Shown one piece after another: positions 39,533-54,827 of a stretch of 64,000 bases of DNA (positions are counted from its first letter, which is position 1; every line of letters begins with the position of its first letter). The notes beneath the pieces are model-generated. The model was not told the origin of the DNA and searched no databases. It worked only from the letters and a program-made list of their open reading frames with translations. A program made the position numbers and the translations under genes. The DNA comes from Epiperipatus broadwayi (Eukaryota; Onychophora; Udeonychophora; Euonychophora; Peripatidae). The DNA lies in NCBI GenBank assembly GCA_028023455.1, contig JAQFVV010006834.1, positions 243,534 through 307,533 on the forward strand, given 5' to 3'.

Positions 39533-39705
39533 ATGCACATAGAGAGCGTACCAATAGCTCTAACAAGCTCGTAATTAACAAGTGCGGTTATGAGAAATAT
39601 GGTCTGGAGATAAGAGTGTTCTGGATAGAGATTTTAAATATTTCTCATAACCGCACTTGTTAATTACGAGCTTGTTAGAGCTATTGGTACGCTCTCTATG
39701 TGCAT
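39533..39705. repeat. Hairpin with perfect 68-base arms
   Basis: 39533-39600 is the exact reverse complement of 39638-39705 (68 of 68 by eye), with a 37-base loop. The arms (starting ATGCACATAGAGAGCGTACC) are richer in G+C than the flanks. The string ATTGTACCCT occurs just left at 39462-39471 and just right at 39706-39715. No coding content and no similarity to the other fold-back family. It may be a young MITE, a hairpin RNA source or an inverted duplication. Confidence 0.93.
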
Positions 39706-39719
39706 ATTGTACCCTCACT

Positions 39720-42700
39720 TCTCAATATAATATAATTTAAAATATGACTAGCTCAATTAAATCATTATGCTCGGCTAAAATATGTATAACTATCTTTAAT
39801 ATATTTTTATAACATTATAACTTATCAGATTTATTATAACTTATCCAAAATTAATATAGTTCAATATTATGTACTAATTAAATAAGTATTTACTAAAATC
39901 ATGAGACTATGAAGTGAAGTTACAATTGGTAACTGAATTTACATTGAATCAATGTCTTTCCAAGACACTGTCTCAATGGCATAAGAATACTATTACTTCT
40001 TTATTATCTCATTACTAACTCTACAGCACTCTTATGACTTTTATAAATGAACTATCTTTAATAATAATAGATAAATAAATCTCAATCTTTTGTTAAGGAA
40101 ATATAATTAAACGATCTCAGGTTCTTCTAATTATCTTAAAGTAATAATAATTCATGTAGATAGGAATGATAAGGGATTTAATATCAAACCTAAATACACC
40201 TAACTTATTCTAATAACAATAACTAACAATAATAATCTTTAGTGTATAGCTTAATCTTATCTATTTTATTGTACTATTAATCATTAAGAAAATAAGTAAA
40301 TCATATACATGTCTTACATTTCCATATAGTATCTTAATTTTAAAATATACTAAAGTCTTATAATTTAACAATCTGTGGCAATAACTAACATTATACTCTT
40401 ATATTGTGCATTATAATTACTTTATGACCATTGTAATATTATATGTTAATGTCAATCAATTTCTATAAATTATATTAAGAAAATATTGTGTTTCTTTCTC
40501 AAATAATGAAATAATAAATTCATATTGTGCAAATATTATGTACATTCAAATCATCTGTTGTCAAATGCTGTGGTGTAAAATAATGAATTCGACACATTTT
40601 TAAAAAAACAACTTAACAAATTTATTTACATTAACTTTAACAAATAACTTATTTACACTATTTACATTTAAAGTGGAAACAAAAGAAAATAAAAAAAAAA
40701 AATAAGAAAAATAATAATACAAGATTTTACACTGTTACTATTTCCATAATCATAAATAGATAATTTATACATTTCTTAAATGTTCTATCAATAACATTTA
40801 ATTAAGTTTATGACTTTAAATTTTAATAAAACATCATTTGTCATCAATTAATACAAGAAAAGGTTTTATGTTAAATATCATTCATGTAGCATATATGTAA
40901 ATAAACAAACTTTAATAATTAAAATGCTACTTCATTTAAGTCTTACTGCTATTTATATTATAATGTACTAGTATGTACTACATTTACTATTAATATTACT
41001 CAAAGATCAATTAATGTATAAACTGATATAACTTTGTAATATAATAACACTTATTGATTATAATTATTTATGTCATTCCGATGTGATTTCATATTACATG
41101 TCTTACCAAAATATGCAATACGTATATGTTCTTTTAAAATAATATTTTAAAATTATTCAACAATTTCAAATTTTATAAAGTATTATATTAAATAAAATTT
41201 TATGATTCTTTTCTATTTAAACTATTACTTTTCTTTACTTGTTATTTTTATTTCTTCCTAAAAAACTTCTATCTACAAAAGTCATTTTAACCTTATTTAA
41301 CTTCAGAAAAATAGATGACCAATTTTAAAAAAAAAAAATATTTATCCGAAAACTCTCTTATACCTCATCATCTATATACGATAAGCCTTCAATCAAAATA
41401 TAAATTTCTATGTATAATTAACTTAACTTATCTAATAAAATAAAATAAAATATAGATTTTATATACCTCTTACTAACTTGAAAAGAAAAATAAATAACTT
41501 ACACTAATATAATAAATCTAATTCCTAATATTGTAACAGAAACATTAAAATTTATTCATGAAAGAATCATATAATTATTTCTAGGTTCTCATATTATGTT
41601 GTACTAAATTTACATCATCAATTTAAAGTATGCATATTAAAATAAAACTGCTATTACTAATATTATGCGTGTATATTCTTTAAATATTTATCCATCCATT
41701 CAACAATCAAATAACATTTGGTTGATCTAAAGAAAACATAGTAAATACATCAAATTATTATTATTACATAATTTTTTACCATAAATGATACTTTAATGTA
41801 CAGTCCGTCACACGATGTCCTCCAGGATTACAGTTTTACAAAATAATTTTACATTTACACTCAACAATTATTCTTTAAAATATTACGTGTTGTATAATTA
41901 TAAAATAAACTTTATGCAATGAAATGTTATATTAATATTTAGCTTTTTTTAAAAAAAAATGTAAATGTACCTTTCCTATCTTTAATAAATCAATAATTAA
42001 TTAAATATTTATGTTAGTTAATAAATAAAAAACATATTACATAAAATCCAACGGTGTCTTCTTTTCACCCATAATTGTTCTTTTTCCTAGGCACAAATTT
42101 TCACCAAACATTACTTCCTTTTCCGGTACATCACGTGTTTTTAAAAGTTTTTTTTATGAAAAAAAATGAAAACGTTCTTTTTTAAAAAAAAAAAAATAAA
42201 GAAAAAGTTAGTTCCACCATAAACAAAATAAAATTAAAATAGTTTATGAAATCCGGAGTCATTTCTTTTTAAGGGAAAAAAAAAAAAATATTATTATTTA
42301 AAAGTTATTATTTTTTAGAATTAGTCTATAATTTACAAAGTTCTTATTTAATTATTTTTAATTGATTTGGATATCCACGTATATTTGATTTGCGCATTCC
42401 TTAACAAATATTTAGGTAAGATTAATTTTAGATTCTTCTGTACGACCAGCGTTCAGACTTTAATAATATAATAATTTTACTTATAGGTATTTCTTGGCCA
42501 ATTAAACTTCCAATTTATTTGCCTTTTAAAACTGTCAAAATTTAGTCTTTTAAACTACAAAGACTTAACAAGGCAAGTATTTATACAATTACTGTTATTT
42601 ACCATCTTTACTAAATTATATACTTAGATTTATAATTTACAAATACTTTCTTCATAAAGAAGTATTTCTCATTCTTTTAAATATCTGTTTTATAAAAATT

Positions 42701-44030
42701 AATTACAATCAGCTTTTAAATTTATATAAGGTCCAACGTATTACTTTTATGCATCTAATAACTCTCCTAGTTAATCCAGCATTTGTTAAATTTTTAGTAT
42801 AAAGTCTCCAATACATTTTATCCTTATTCGAAGTTTTCATGACTATTTGATAGTAAATTGAGCTTCAATAGGAATGATCAATAGGAAATTATAGTTAAAT
42901 TAACACTGCATATTTGTCGGTAAACTTTTATAAATTATTTTAAAAAAATTACTCTCTTATAATTTTAAAAAAATGACTACGAGAGCATCTATAATTTTAC
43001 TTAGCTATTTCTAATAGCACACTTTACTTTTTAAAAATTACAATCACAATCCCCCTCCGAACAATTGAACCTTGGTTTTATACCCGACAAAAATCCCCAT
43101 TTGATTGGTAAATTAAACAATCAACTTGCTAGCTTATTTACATATTTTACCAACAAGACAGAATTAAAAATAAATAATGACTTATTTAATATTTATTATT
43201 TATCACATTATTAAATTCTTAAATTAATCTTTATCGTTTATTTAAATCCATTAAACATTTTTTTTAAAATATACTTTCTTATTTTATTTCACTTTTAACT
43301 TTTATAAGATTATTTTTATAAACAAACTAAGTCTATTTTTATTCGTTATGTTTTTAAGCAGTATTTTAAAAATCAGATTTAATATTTCACATTAATTATT
43401 TTTATTTTTATCTCGTGATAGCCAATATAATATTTATAAATTTTATAACAGAATTTTAAAATAGTTTTGCAACTTTACTAAAAAAAACTCCCAAGCATGT
43501 GTGTATGTGTCTAACTAACATCTGTTTTACAACACAGCTACAAATGCTTGTAATAATCTAAAAATAAACTAACAATTTCATTTTTAAAAATAAATATTTT
43601 TAAAATAAATAATATCTTAAAATAATAATTCGATATTATTAAAATCAAATATTAATCTTCTATTATGTATTACTAATAATTAAAATATTTATATTCACTT
43701 ATTAAATATTAATCTTTATCAACAATAAATATATGCATTTAATTTTAACTTGTCTTTTTAAAACTTTTAACTTTAAACATTTATTTATTAAATTTATTAA
43801 TGCAGTATTGATTATGGCCAGTTTTCCCAACCATATACTATTATCATCCCTATTGAAACGTCTCTCTCAAACATCAGCACAATTTTACATATCAAATATT
43901 CATAAATTACTTTAATTACACTTTTTAAAAGATTGCTATAAATAAAATTAACATCATATAGCTAAATATATCTTAAATTTAAATTTTTTTTAATAAATTG
44001 ATACAACAATTTATGGAGACCCCTACAAAA
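39720..44030. other. Anonymous, extremely AT-rich DNA
   Basis: No open frame, RNA gene or long repeat is recognisable. The stretch contains several poly-A runs (40690, 41328, 42180-42195, 42278-42290) and is the longest featureless part of the window. Confidence 0.5.
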
Positions 44031-47000
44031 GGGCACTATATATATATATATATATATATTATCTAATGTGCAAAGTTATTAATTTTATTTCTATTTGAAC
44101 CTACAATGGATAGAATACATGCTTATTAAAAGTAAACTTTATATTTATAAATAACATGCCATCTTTAGTGCAGGAAGATTTATTATTTAATTATGTTCAC
44201 TTTCTCCAAATTCGTGTTATTAAGAAAAATATTTATGAAAAAGTCGAATTTGGAAAAAAATTTATAAAAAGAAATATACATGATAACTTTAATATGCTTC
44301 ATTCTCTCCATATTTCATTAACAAATACTTAAAATTGAAGTGATTTGGGGTGGAACTAAGAAATATGTTTGTTTATTTAAAGAAATAGTTTAGATAAATA
44401 ATTTATCATAGACACATGATATGCATTGTAATATTTGTGGAATATTAAATTTAATAATATTTGTAAAAGGAAAACTGCAAAAATCTAATTCCTGGAAATG
44501 ACTGTTATTATTAAACTAATTTAAGCTTGCTTTTGGATGTGATTCTTTTAAAAAAGAAATGAAGTAAAATATATTACCTATTTCAATGGAAATGTGGACT
44601 CCAAAATTTTTAATGATACAATATTGTTTTATTTCTAGATGTTGCCAAATGAAGAATCTCCAGCTAGCTCTTTTACATTGACCAATTTCTTTAAATAAAT
44701 TCAAACCTAATATTTAACTTTGAATTAACAACTGTATTATTATATTGTTTTTAATGCATATCTAAAAGATTATATTTGCTGTATTAAAATAAATGATTAT
44801 TATTCACTTGTTATGGATGCTTTATTGCATGGAAAATTCATCAAGAAAGAACTTCATTCCCTCAACAGATCACTCATTACATCAAGTTTCTGCTAATGAC
44901 CAAAAGTGTTTAAAAATAAATAATATATTTTTATTATTTTATTTATTATTATTGTTATGGCAATATTTCTATGACAATGTAAACTTTGTTTTTATTATTA
45001 TTGTCTTTAAATGACAGAATGCATAGGTATTCCTACACATAATAAGAGAAAATTCATATCTAATTATATATGTGCTGGTTAAGGTGAACTTTGTAATACT
45101 TTTATTCAATAGAGCTATTCCACTCTTTCATTTCTGATTTTTTTTTCATTCAGTCATTTGTAAACAGCCATGTGGGTTTGTCAGAAGTTCAAAATTCTCA
45201 TAATTATCTTGATACAATGATTTACCACTATATTATAATATAATAGAATATTTATTATTTTCATATTATTTATATTTACTTTAAAATTATGTATACTTTA
45301 CTTCTATAAATTTTATGTCATATATTGCATATATGTGTTTATTTCTTATGTGATACCCATTTTTTAGTGTGCCATTATTTTTAAATATTTGTGTAGTTAT
45401 TTGACTAATCATTATATTGTTGGTTTCAGACATTGCTAATTGTTTGCTAATTTTTAATGTGAATATTATTTTAGTCAGCTTTTTTAGTAATAATATATAT
45501 TTTTTGCTATTGTTGAGTTTGAGATTTATACCTTAGAATATTAGGCTTTATTTGATATTTGTTGCTTTTTGTGCTTTGCAGGATGGAAATGTTTCCCCAA
45601 TGTTCACACGTTTTATATCTAGAGAAGGATAGTTCTTTATATTTTGTGATAGTTATCACACACTATTAAGACATATAGATCCAATGAGATGATCATAACT
45701 TTGGTGCATTATCAGTTTTTTCTTATGTGCTGAGACAGTGTCCACACATAAACTTTGCCTTAAATATAGGTTTGGGAAGCCATTATACTTTATTCATGTT
45801 ATTTTGCTCTGAGGATTCTATGTTTCTTCCTATCCCTGATGATGCCATTATATGCTTACCCACCATAATAGGTGAGATTATTTGTGTATTAGATATGATA
45901 TGGCAATGATAATTTAGTTATTGAAGAGCTTAGTTCTTCAGCTTGCACTTTGTTTACAGTAGTTGATTAACAATAACAATGTCTGTATTGTACTGCTGTG
46001 TTGTTCCATCCAACCACAAACAAACCGACAACATTTTTATAATTTAAATACTTATTATTTAGCACATGACAAAATGGGCAATATATATTTTCAATGTATT
46101 TGTCTTCACTATATGGAGAAGATCGTCGATAGACCTGTATGTTATTTAATACTAGACATTGTATTATTAATATTATTATATGGACAGTAACTCAGTATAA
46201 TATGTGTGTTCATGACTTCTGATAAATGATACATACACTGATTTACATTTTATTTTTTAAAAAAGTATATTGCCAGGCTATCTTAATTTATTTTTGTGAA
46301 TCTGATTACTATTATTATCATACCTGTTTGCTTATTCAAACCCAGTCACAGTATAATTCAGATTAACAGTAATTAAATCTGAAGAAAGGGTTTTATCAGT
46401 TGTTCCCTAACCAGGGTATACTTTAATTATGTTGCTCATCAATGACTTCAGCTATTGTAATTTTTCTTTTTTTAAATCCAACTTTGTTAAATGGGATAAT
46501 TTAGCTACAATAGAAATTGAGATAAACTAGTCAATGTTAAACCAATACCTCCATTGAGTGTATTTTGATCACATGATTAATGCCACTATTTTTGGTAAAA
46601 CCTTAGATAGTTGGTTAGTGAGGTTAGAACATGTTACCTACATACTATCTGACCAAATAATTTAACAATGGCTACGGTTGGCAAATAGCTTCAACTTTGT
46701 TGTAAATAAATTGTTTGTTTTTCTTTATAAGATATTAATATATATACTTATATATATATATAAAAATGATATATATATATATATGATTTAAATTTGGGAC
46801 AAGAATCACAACAACTCATTCAAATAAACCCACTCCATTTTCAAATAAAAATATATATATATATAAGATTTTAATTCCAAAAAATTGGGATTGTAATAAA
46901 GAGAAATGGAGATTTATTTGATATTGCCTTATATTATTTAAACGATTTTTCGAGACTGCATATTATTAATTTGTTTATTCCAAAATAAAAGGTACAATAA

Positions 47001-47110
47001 TTATATTTAATTATTTAAATGATGTGTTGATGGGGGTAGTTGAAAGACATAAACACTACTCCTTTATTTCTATTATTCTGAGTGATATTCTGGATAAAAG
47101 ACTATGACTA
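44031..47110. other. Anonymous AT-rich DNA with short (AT) runs
   Basis: AT runs occur at 44037-44060, about 46736-46784 and 46850-46864. Short frames at 44793-45014, 45727-45909 and 45963-46190 are hydrophobic or composition-driven and show no domain. I name nothing here. Confidence 0.5.
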
Positions 47111-47169
47111 TCCTAAATATTGGATATTTTATTAATGCAATTGTTTAGCAAATTAAATATCTCTTTCAA

Positions 47170-47397
<228 letters not shown>

Positions 47398-47407
47398 AAA
47401 GTTGTAA

Positions 47408-47690
47408 GTAATAATTTGTAAAGTGAATAGTCATTATATAAGTAATATACATTAAGGCTATATATCTAAAAACTATGTGCCTAGATGCGACAGTAGGAAC
47501 CTCTATAAATCATAACATGAGAAGTGACTTGAAAAGACGAGAGTTGTCACTTTTATTTTTGACCTAGAGTAGGGAACTCTACAAAGCTTAACACTAGAAA
47601 CAACTTTAAAAGACAAGAGCATAGTCTGAAGGTTAGAGCCTTGATGTATATTACTTACGTAATGAGTATGCTCTTTACAAATTATTAATT
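47408..47690. mobile_element. Fold-back (MITE-like) element, second copy
   Basis: The terminal inverted repeats are about 52 bases: 47408-47459 against 47637-47690. The outer part is TAATAATTTGTAAAG and the inner part is TAAGTAATATACATTAAGGC, with a handful of mismatches. Internal motifs (AGTAGGAACCTCTA, CCTAGATGCGACAG) match the element at 5013-5142 and the fragment at 47880-47997. The element touches the end of the trinucleotide array. Confidence 0.8.
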
Positions 47691-47879
47691 ATAACTTTAA
47701 ATTGTTTTAAAATATTTTTAATTATAAGAGCTCCATGTTGACTCACTGTAAATTGAAAATTTTTGCATATAATACTTTGTATAGATATTGTGGATTTAAT
47801 CAGTGAAGTAGTTAATAGATTCATGTTCTCAAATAAAAATGTTTTAGATATACCTATATATTTAGAAGATAGGTTCAAA

Positions 47880-47997
47880 AAAGAGTGGCCACTCTCTTGT
47901 CTTTTAAAGTCATTTTTGTGTTAATATTTGTAGAGGTCCCTACTATCACATCTAGGACCATAAACAAAAGATTATAGCTTTAAGCAATATTACTTAT
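47880..47997 (-). mobile_element. Fold-back (MITE-like) element, partial third copy
   Basis: In reverse orientation this matches the left half of the copy at 47408-47690: CTCTTGTCTTTTAAAGTCA, TAGAGGTCCCTACTATCACA, then AATATTACTTA at the end. Only one arm is present. Confidence 0.7.
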
Positions 47998-48084
47998 TTA
48001 TTATTTTTATTATGCGTTATTGGACTATTTTCATTATATAGAAAGGAAATGTTTAACCTCCCACTTCTTTTAATGAATTATTTC

Positions 48085-48935
48085 ATGTTTTGACAAATTC
48101 TCACCCTGGTGATGTTTTTCATAAGTATTGTACATTAAAATGCATATAAAACAGCATATTATATTATAATACTTTTCCCCAAAAAAAATTGCATGAAAAA
48201 AGTGTGAAATTAAAAATCGCCCCTCTAACTGTAGACATAAGTCCCGCCCTGACATGGTCAGCCATTGTCTGTTGACACAGCTCTAAAAGATTTAGTGTTA
48301 TATGGCATTGAAGTTTCCAACTATGCAAAAACATGTTTATTTTTGAATTTATTGTGGTTGTAGATATTATTTAAAAAATAATTCACACCATATTTATTAG
48401 ATATCAAGAAATATAAATTATTAATAACTTATTTTGATTTTTAATAATTTATTATCAAAAATATAATGTTATATTAGCAGCTAACATAAATATGGCTTGA
48501 AGAAAATTAGAAGACTAGTTCTGACATAAACAATGTACTTTATATTTATGAGTAAATAAAATATTGCAATTTTGCAAAAAATAATCAAAAATCTTAAACT
48601 TTTAAACCATAAAAGGTTAGATATAAATATTCATTCACATTTTTAAAAATAATCAGAAATAAAAAATATTTTTTTTTATTTTATAAACTGAAAATAATCT
48701 TTCTAGAAACAATGACACATAATGTCTTTGTTTTCATTGTAATCTCATTGTTTTTAATATTTACAGAAACATAATGTGAACATTTAATATTTATTTCCAT
48801 AGTAAACAAAAATATCCTTCAAATGAAGTCAAATTTATTATTTCTGATAAGTGATAAACATTTTATCATATATTTTATGTTGATGTGTGAGACAAATAAA
48901 ACATCAGAAAATACTGAGAAGTAAGGGGCATTAGG
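48085..48935 (+). repeat. Repeat R3, first copy (about 850 bp)
   Basis: It aligns in the same orientation with 49850-50690. Shared landmarks are TACATTAAAATGCAT, CCCTGACAT followed by TTCAGCCATT or GTCAGCCATT, AAAAATATAATGTTATATT, GAAGACTAG and TTGATGTGTGAGACAAA. The copies differ at perhaps a quarter of positions. Neither has coding capacity. Confidence 0.8.
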
Positions 48936-49849
48936 GTGCATTTTGGAAAGGTTACAATTGTTAGCAATGATAATATATTGCAGTTTTCTGATGTAAAGCT
49001 ATTTTTTTAGAATCCATCAACTACCTGATCTTTTCAGATTGCATAGTTGTATAAAGACTTTGAGTATTGGTGTGAAAAAATCAGATGATTGTTAATTTTG
49101 AAAAAATAAAAATAAACAAATACATATTTTATACCACTTTGCGATAAAACATTCCCCATTTTTTTTTTTCACTATTCATTGATATATTGATATTCCTAGA
49201 AAAAATAAAATACTTGATTTATGGGTTTAATTTCGTTTATTGACCAACATTAACAAAATTATATAATAATATTACTGTAAATTTAGGAAGGTCAAAAACA
49301 GTTTTATGTAGACAATTTTGCTATTATTTATTTATATGTAATACTTGTACGTACAATTAATTATTATTATTATTTTTTTTTTTTGGAATTCTAACACAAA
49401 ATGTTATTCGGGAAGAGTGCAGAATATAATGAAGATGTACTTTAGATATATAAATTTGAAATTACATTTAGATTGTAAACATATATTATGAAATAAAGAA
49501 TATTGAAAAATGTACTATTTTTTTTAAAAAAATGATGTTTATGATTTTGATGTATTGGAGTATGTTCATAATATATATTATAAAATTTCTAATATAACTA
49601 AAAATAATACTTTTTTTTATTAGAAAATATAATCATAATATTTATAAAGAATACTGCCATGATTAGAATGTCAATGTCATTTAACAAGATATTCCTGAAT
49701 GCTGATGTATTTAATTTGAAATGTCTTCATTTTTTAATGCAATGCAAACTAATTATTTGTTTGCAAAAGGTGTACAATAATTGGATTGTTACTAGTTTGT
49801 TGTTAAATGCTTAACCTTATTCTACTTCAGGATGACAGAAAATTGCCTT

Positions 49850-50690
49850 TTGGCCAATTCTGCCCCAGGTGAATTTTTTCATATGTATTATACATTAAAA
49901 TGCATGTAAAATGATATATTTTATTATAACATTTTTTTTATCAACAATTTTGTGCTAAAAGGCATGAAATTCAAAATCCCTGCTCGAAAATTAAACATAA
50001 ACCCTGCCCTGACATATTCAGCCATTTTTCTGTCACCAAAGCTGTAAAATGTTCTGTGTTTTACAACATTGTAATTTTCAATGACACAAAAATGTGTTTA
50101 TTAATGAAATTATTTCAGTTTTATATTTTTTCTTTTAAATAATTTACACTATATTTTTTAGTAATGAAGAAATATAAATTCTTAATAACTTATTTTGACT
50201 TGAAATACTTTATTCTCAAAAATATAATGTTATATTTGCAACTAATGTAAATATGGCCTGAAGCAAATTAGAAGACTAGCTTTTATGGAAACAATCTAGT
50301 TTATATTTACAATTAAGAAAATTTTGCAATATTGCAATAAATATTCAAAAAAATTAAACGTTCACAGCATAATTCATTAGATATAAGAGAAATAAATAAA
50401 TATTCATTTGGATATTTAAAAATATTAAGAAAAATCAAATATTTCATTGATTTTGTAAACTGAAAATAATCTTCCTAGAAAAGATGATGTGTAACCTCTT
50501 TGTTTTGAATGTAATCTATTTTTTTTAATATTTCCGAACACAAAGTGTGGATGTTTAAAATTTATTTCAGTTGTAAACAAAAATATCTATTAAAGAAAAT
50601 TAAATTTATTATTTTCTGATAAGCAATAATCATTTTATCATTTTATCATAGACTTTACATTGATGTGTGAGACAAAGAAATACATCAGAA
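49850..50690 (+). repeat. Repeat R3, second copy
   Basis: Direct repeat of 48085-48935, about 1.76 kb further on. It runs up to the large trinucleotide array starting at 50738. The DNA between the copies (48940-49845) is anonymous and AT-rich. Confidence 0.8.
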
Positions 50691-50737
50691 TTATAGCAAA
50701 ATTTGGCATGGTTAATAAATTAAAGTGAAATGAATTG

Positions 50738-51131
<394 letters not shown>

Positions 51132-51134
51132 TAC

Positions 51135-51910
51135 AACCAACACTACCACCACAACTACCACCAATACTACCTTTCAAAGAACATTATTCAAAAATTAAAA
51201 AGTTACATTATTTCTTTTGTAAACATATTGTTAGATTGCTTAAATTACAAAGAAATTATTATTAACATTATTATGAAATAGACAGTTGAATAGTTGGAAG
51301 TATGAAAACACTATATAACATTCATTGTTATTTTAATATATAAACACATCACTGATTATTATACATGTGTAGGAAATTATGATTTATCCCAAAGGATGAG
51401 TGCTGGTTCTGTATTAAATTGTATATGGAGTGCATGACGAATATGGACTGCAAAAATCCTAAATCCATATCTATTTATTTACTTATGGGCATTATATCTT
51501 AATATTTTGTAAAATGATATGAAATTATTTTCCATATTGTTTGGTATCAATGAATTAAAAATTATATTAAAGGTTAAGTTCATGCAATAAATTTGACTTA
51601 GCAAATTTTGTATTTAATAGTGTGTCAGGTATCGTGGATATCATAAAATTCATTGTGTTTAAGTTCTTGGTTGGACATAATCACATTTCTATAATATCAT
51701 CATTTATCCTAACTATTTTATTTTTAAATCCAAATGTACATTTAACTATATATGTTTTCTTGTTTATTTTGCAACAATATCATATGGATTACTGCCTTTT
51801 ATTCCTCTCTTACATGGAAAAAATCACTATATGTATTGATTATCATGTGATGTTTATTGGCTTATTTCTTTCATACAATGTGACTTTGTCAATGTATTAA
51901 CTATTATTAG
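51135..51910. other. Anonymous AT-rich DNA
   Basis: A 92-codon plus frame at 51622-51900 is mostly hydrophobic and has no recognisable domain. I do not call it a gene. Confidence 0.45.
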
Positions 51911-51914
51911 AATT

Positions 51915-53627
51915 GCCCAAGTGTCTGTGAGGAGTGGATGTGGGGTTAGTTTGATAAATCGGGTTTTGAGAGTGAGAATTAAGTCCAAGAGCTTTTGATT
52001 TACTGAATGTACTCTCTGGTCAAAGATAATGGCACATCGGAGTAACCAGAGAGCATAGATGAGAAAAACTGGTAGTCAAATAGCTGTGAAGACCCCTGTA
52101 ATTGTATCATGTTTCAAATCAGTTTACCTCTCTTTTTGCAAGTTAATAATTTTCTCAATAATTAAGAAAAAGGAATTGTTGCATTTAGTATTGCATTAAA
52201 GACTTACTAACTTTTATAAAGTGTACTTTTTAATACTTTTATCATATTGGATTTTTATTGTATAATGTCTATATTAGTAAAATCTAAACCAATAAAGAAT
52301 ATTTCCAATTTATATGCTATTTTAAGATGGAAACATTGTTCAAATGGTGGTATCTTATTTTTGGTTATTATTAATATAATTTCATAAACAGTGTGTTTAA
52401 AATATTATTATCAGGGTATGATTATTTATATTCTATATCAATAAATTTAAAAATTCAAATTCCATGATTATATTAATTATCTTCAAATATACTTTCCTGA
52501 CATTGAAAAAATATATTAAAAACATATTTAACAGAAATAATGCATTCATTTTTTATATATACACTGGACTTTTTGAAATGTAATCAGGTAAGGATTTTCT
52601 TCTATACACAAAATAATTTGTTTAAATAATTTGTCAAATACAGCAAACCATTAACTGAAATCTGCATAAAATATTTGAAATGCTCCATAGCAATCTTAAT
52701 CCAGGCACACATTCCCCCAATTAGTTAATAAATGTGGTGCTAAAAATAATACTTTATTTATTTAAAGGGATAGTGTGTGGCAAATAATATAATCATGGTA
52801 CATTTCAAATATATATTGTAAGGGAATAAAGTGAAGGTCAAATATATATTGTAAGGGAATAAAGTGAAGGTAATATGAGAGGTTTTGTTAGTCCCCAACC
52901 ATTATGGCAAATATGTAACAGACGAAAATTGAACAAAAGAAAAAAACGAGATTACATTTATATTTTTTATCTCTGAGTGTCAAAATCTTTACCACTATAA
53001 AAATAATAACATGAGAATTCAACTTGTTATTGCAAAAAGATTTCCAGGCAAAATGATTCTGTAACAGAACAAAGTTACATAGCTTCTTTTAGATTTTTTT
53101 TTTGTTGTTATTTTTTTTAAATTTGCAATATTTTTACCTTTATGATAATTGATGTTAAAATCATAAATACACAACTTATAACAGTCAAGTGGATGCTGAA
53201 ACTTTATTATTTACTTTGTAATTTTTTTTCATTTTCTGAATCTTTTTTAATAACAACAAATGTTCTTTAGTTCTTTTTTCAAACTTACATCTCGATTCCC
53301 TTATATAATCGCTTCCACACCTACAATATTCATTTATAAATGATGCACCTTTTATTTATAAATGAGGTTTTATCTTTAGTGTTATAAATTAATTTGTTTT
53401 ATGTAGGAGGTGTATCAAATGCAATGACACACATGTCTTTATAATTTTTTCTCATAAAATTTACATGATCATTTGAAATATATGACACTGATATCTACAT
53501 TTTTTTATTAACAGGAAAATATATATTATTATTAATATTTTTATTTTTAAATTTTGTATTAAAACTTTTAATAACATTTAAAATATGATTATAATTGTAG
53601 TTAACATTTAACAATCGAATGCATTTC
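51915..53627 (-). repeat. Dispersed repeat R1, copy B
   Basis: Reverse complement counterpart of 19262-20937, including the PLE nuclease remnant (minus strand, about 53270-53330). One local difference is a tandem duplication of about 37 bases, ATATATTGTAAGGGAATAAA onward, at 52809-52871, absent from copy A. The pair makes a widely spaced inverted repeat, with about 31 kb between the copies. Confidence 0.85.
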
Positions 53628-54074
53628 CTACATTTTATATGTTATAACGTTAATGCCTACTTTTAAAGTAATATTTTAAGTGACTGACTCATCTATTTAA
53701 ATTTCACTTATTAAATTATAAAGTCTCTATTCATTTTTTCATTCATCATTTTACTATTTCATATTGTCAAGTCACATTCAAAAAGAACTACATTTTTTTT
53801 AAATATACAAAACATATCTAAAGTTATGATGTTCTGCTCATCTTCATTTAGTCCTTCATAAATGAATTTCCAAAGGCAAAGTATTTTTACAACAAAGGAA
53901 ATTTTTTTTTTTAAATGATGCTACATAAATCTGATATGATATAATGAAAAGTTTACATAACTATCCTATTTATTTCCATATTTAGAAGAAATGTTCATTA
54001 AGAATAAAGTTCTTTATTCCTTGGAGGTCAATCATTGCCAAGCTATTCAGTCATCCAGCCATCCCTAATCTTTA

Positions 54075-54672
54075 AAGATTTAGGAATTATAATTCAGGTA
54101 ATACAATTATAATGTCTTTGGGCTTGTTACCTCATGATTCCATGAATGAAGTATGTATGAATCTTCTGTGGAAGGCAACATTCTTTGATTGGTAGGAGCT
54201 ACATCCCTGCATATCAATGAGTCAGGCTGAAGATGTAGAAAAAAGTGACTTAGTTCACTGTACCCTAAAATCATTTAAAAAACCAACAAGATGTGAAGTC
54301 GGTTTAGCAGCATTTGACCAAACTCTAACAATATATTTTAGCCCTATTTATACCAATTTTGGCTTATTTAAAAATGTTTTTAATTAAACTACTTAACACA
54401 AATGTAATCCTGAATCTATAAAAAATATTTTGTCTATTGTTATTCGAGCCGGAAACGCTCGATAACTGTCCAAAAATAAATTCAAATTGGAAATAGATAT
54501 AATAAAAATGTTCACAGCTAAGTTACAATCAGTTAGCTTTGTTTTACATTTTACTTTCATTACCTTTGATTTAATTTTTTTAAAAAAAAAACCATGAAAC
54601 AAACTATTGTTCCCACCCCTTTAATTACTCTTGGACAGTTAATGGTTGCACCTTCCATCATACATTTTTATG
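54075..54672 (-). repeat. Dispersed repeat R2, copy B
   Basis: Reverse complement counterpart of 3908-4486. It lies between R1 copy B and the (AT) tract into which the LTR element is inserted. Confidence 0.8.
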
Positions 54673-54719
54673 TTGTATAAAGAAAAATATTTATAAAATA
54701 AATAAAATATAATTATAAA

Positions 54720-54723
<4 letters not shown>

Positions 54724-54776
<53 letters not shown>
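54724..54776. repeat. (AT)n microsatellite at the insertion point of the LTR element
   Basis: An AT run of about 26 units ending exactly at the TG that starts the 5' LTR. A target duplication made of AT units would be invisible here. Confidence 0.95.
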
Positions 54777-54779
<3 letters not shown>

Positions 54780-54783
54780 AGGA

Positions 54784-54827
<44 letters not shown>

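Noticed and set aside
45727-46190. Two plus-strand frames of 60 and 75 codons
   Set aside because: Composition-driven, no domain, no conserved neighbours.
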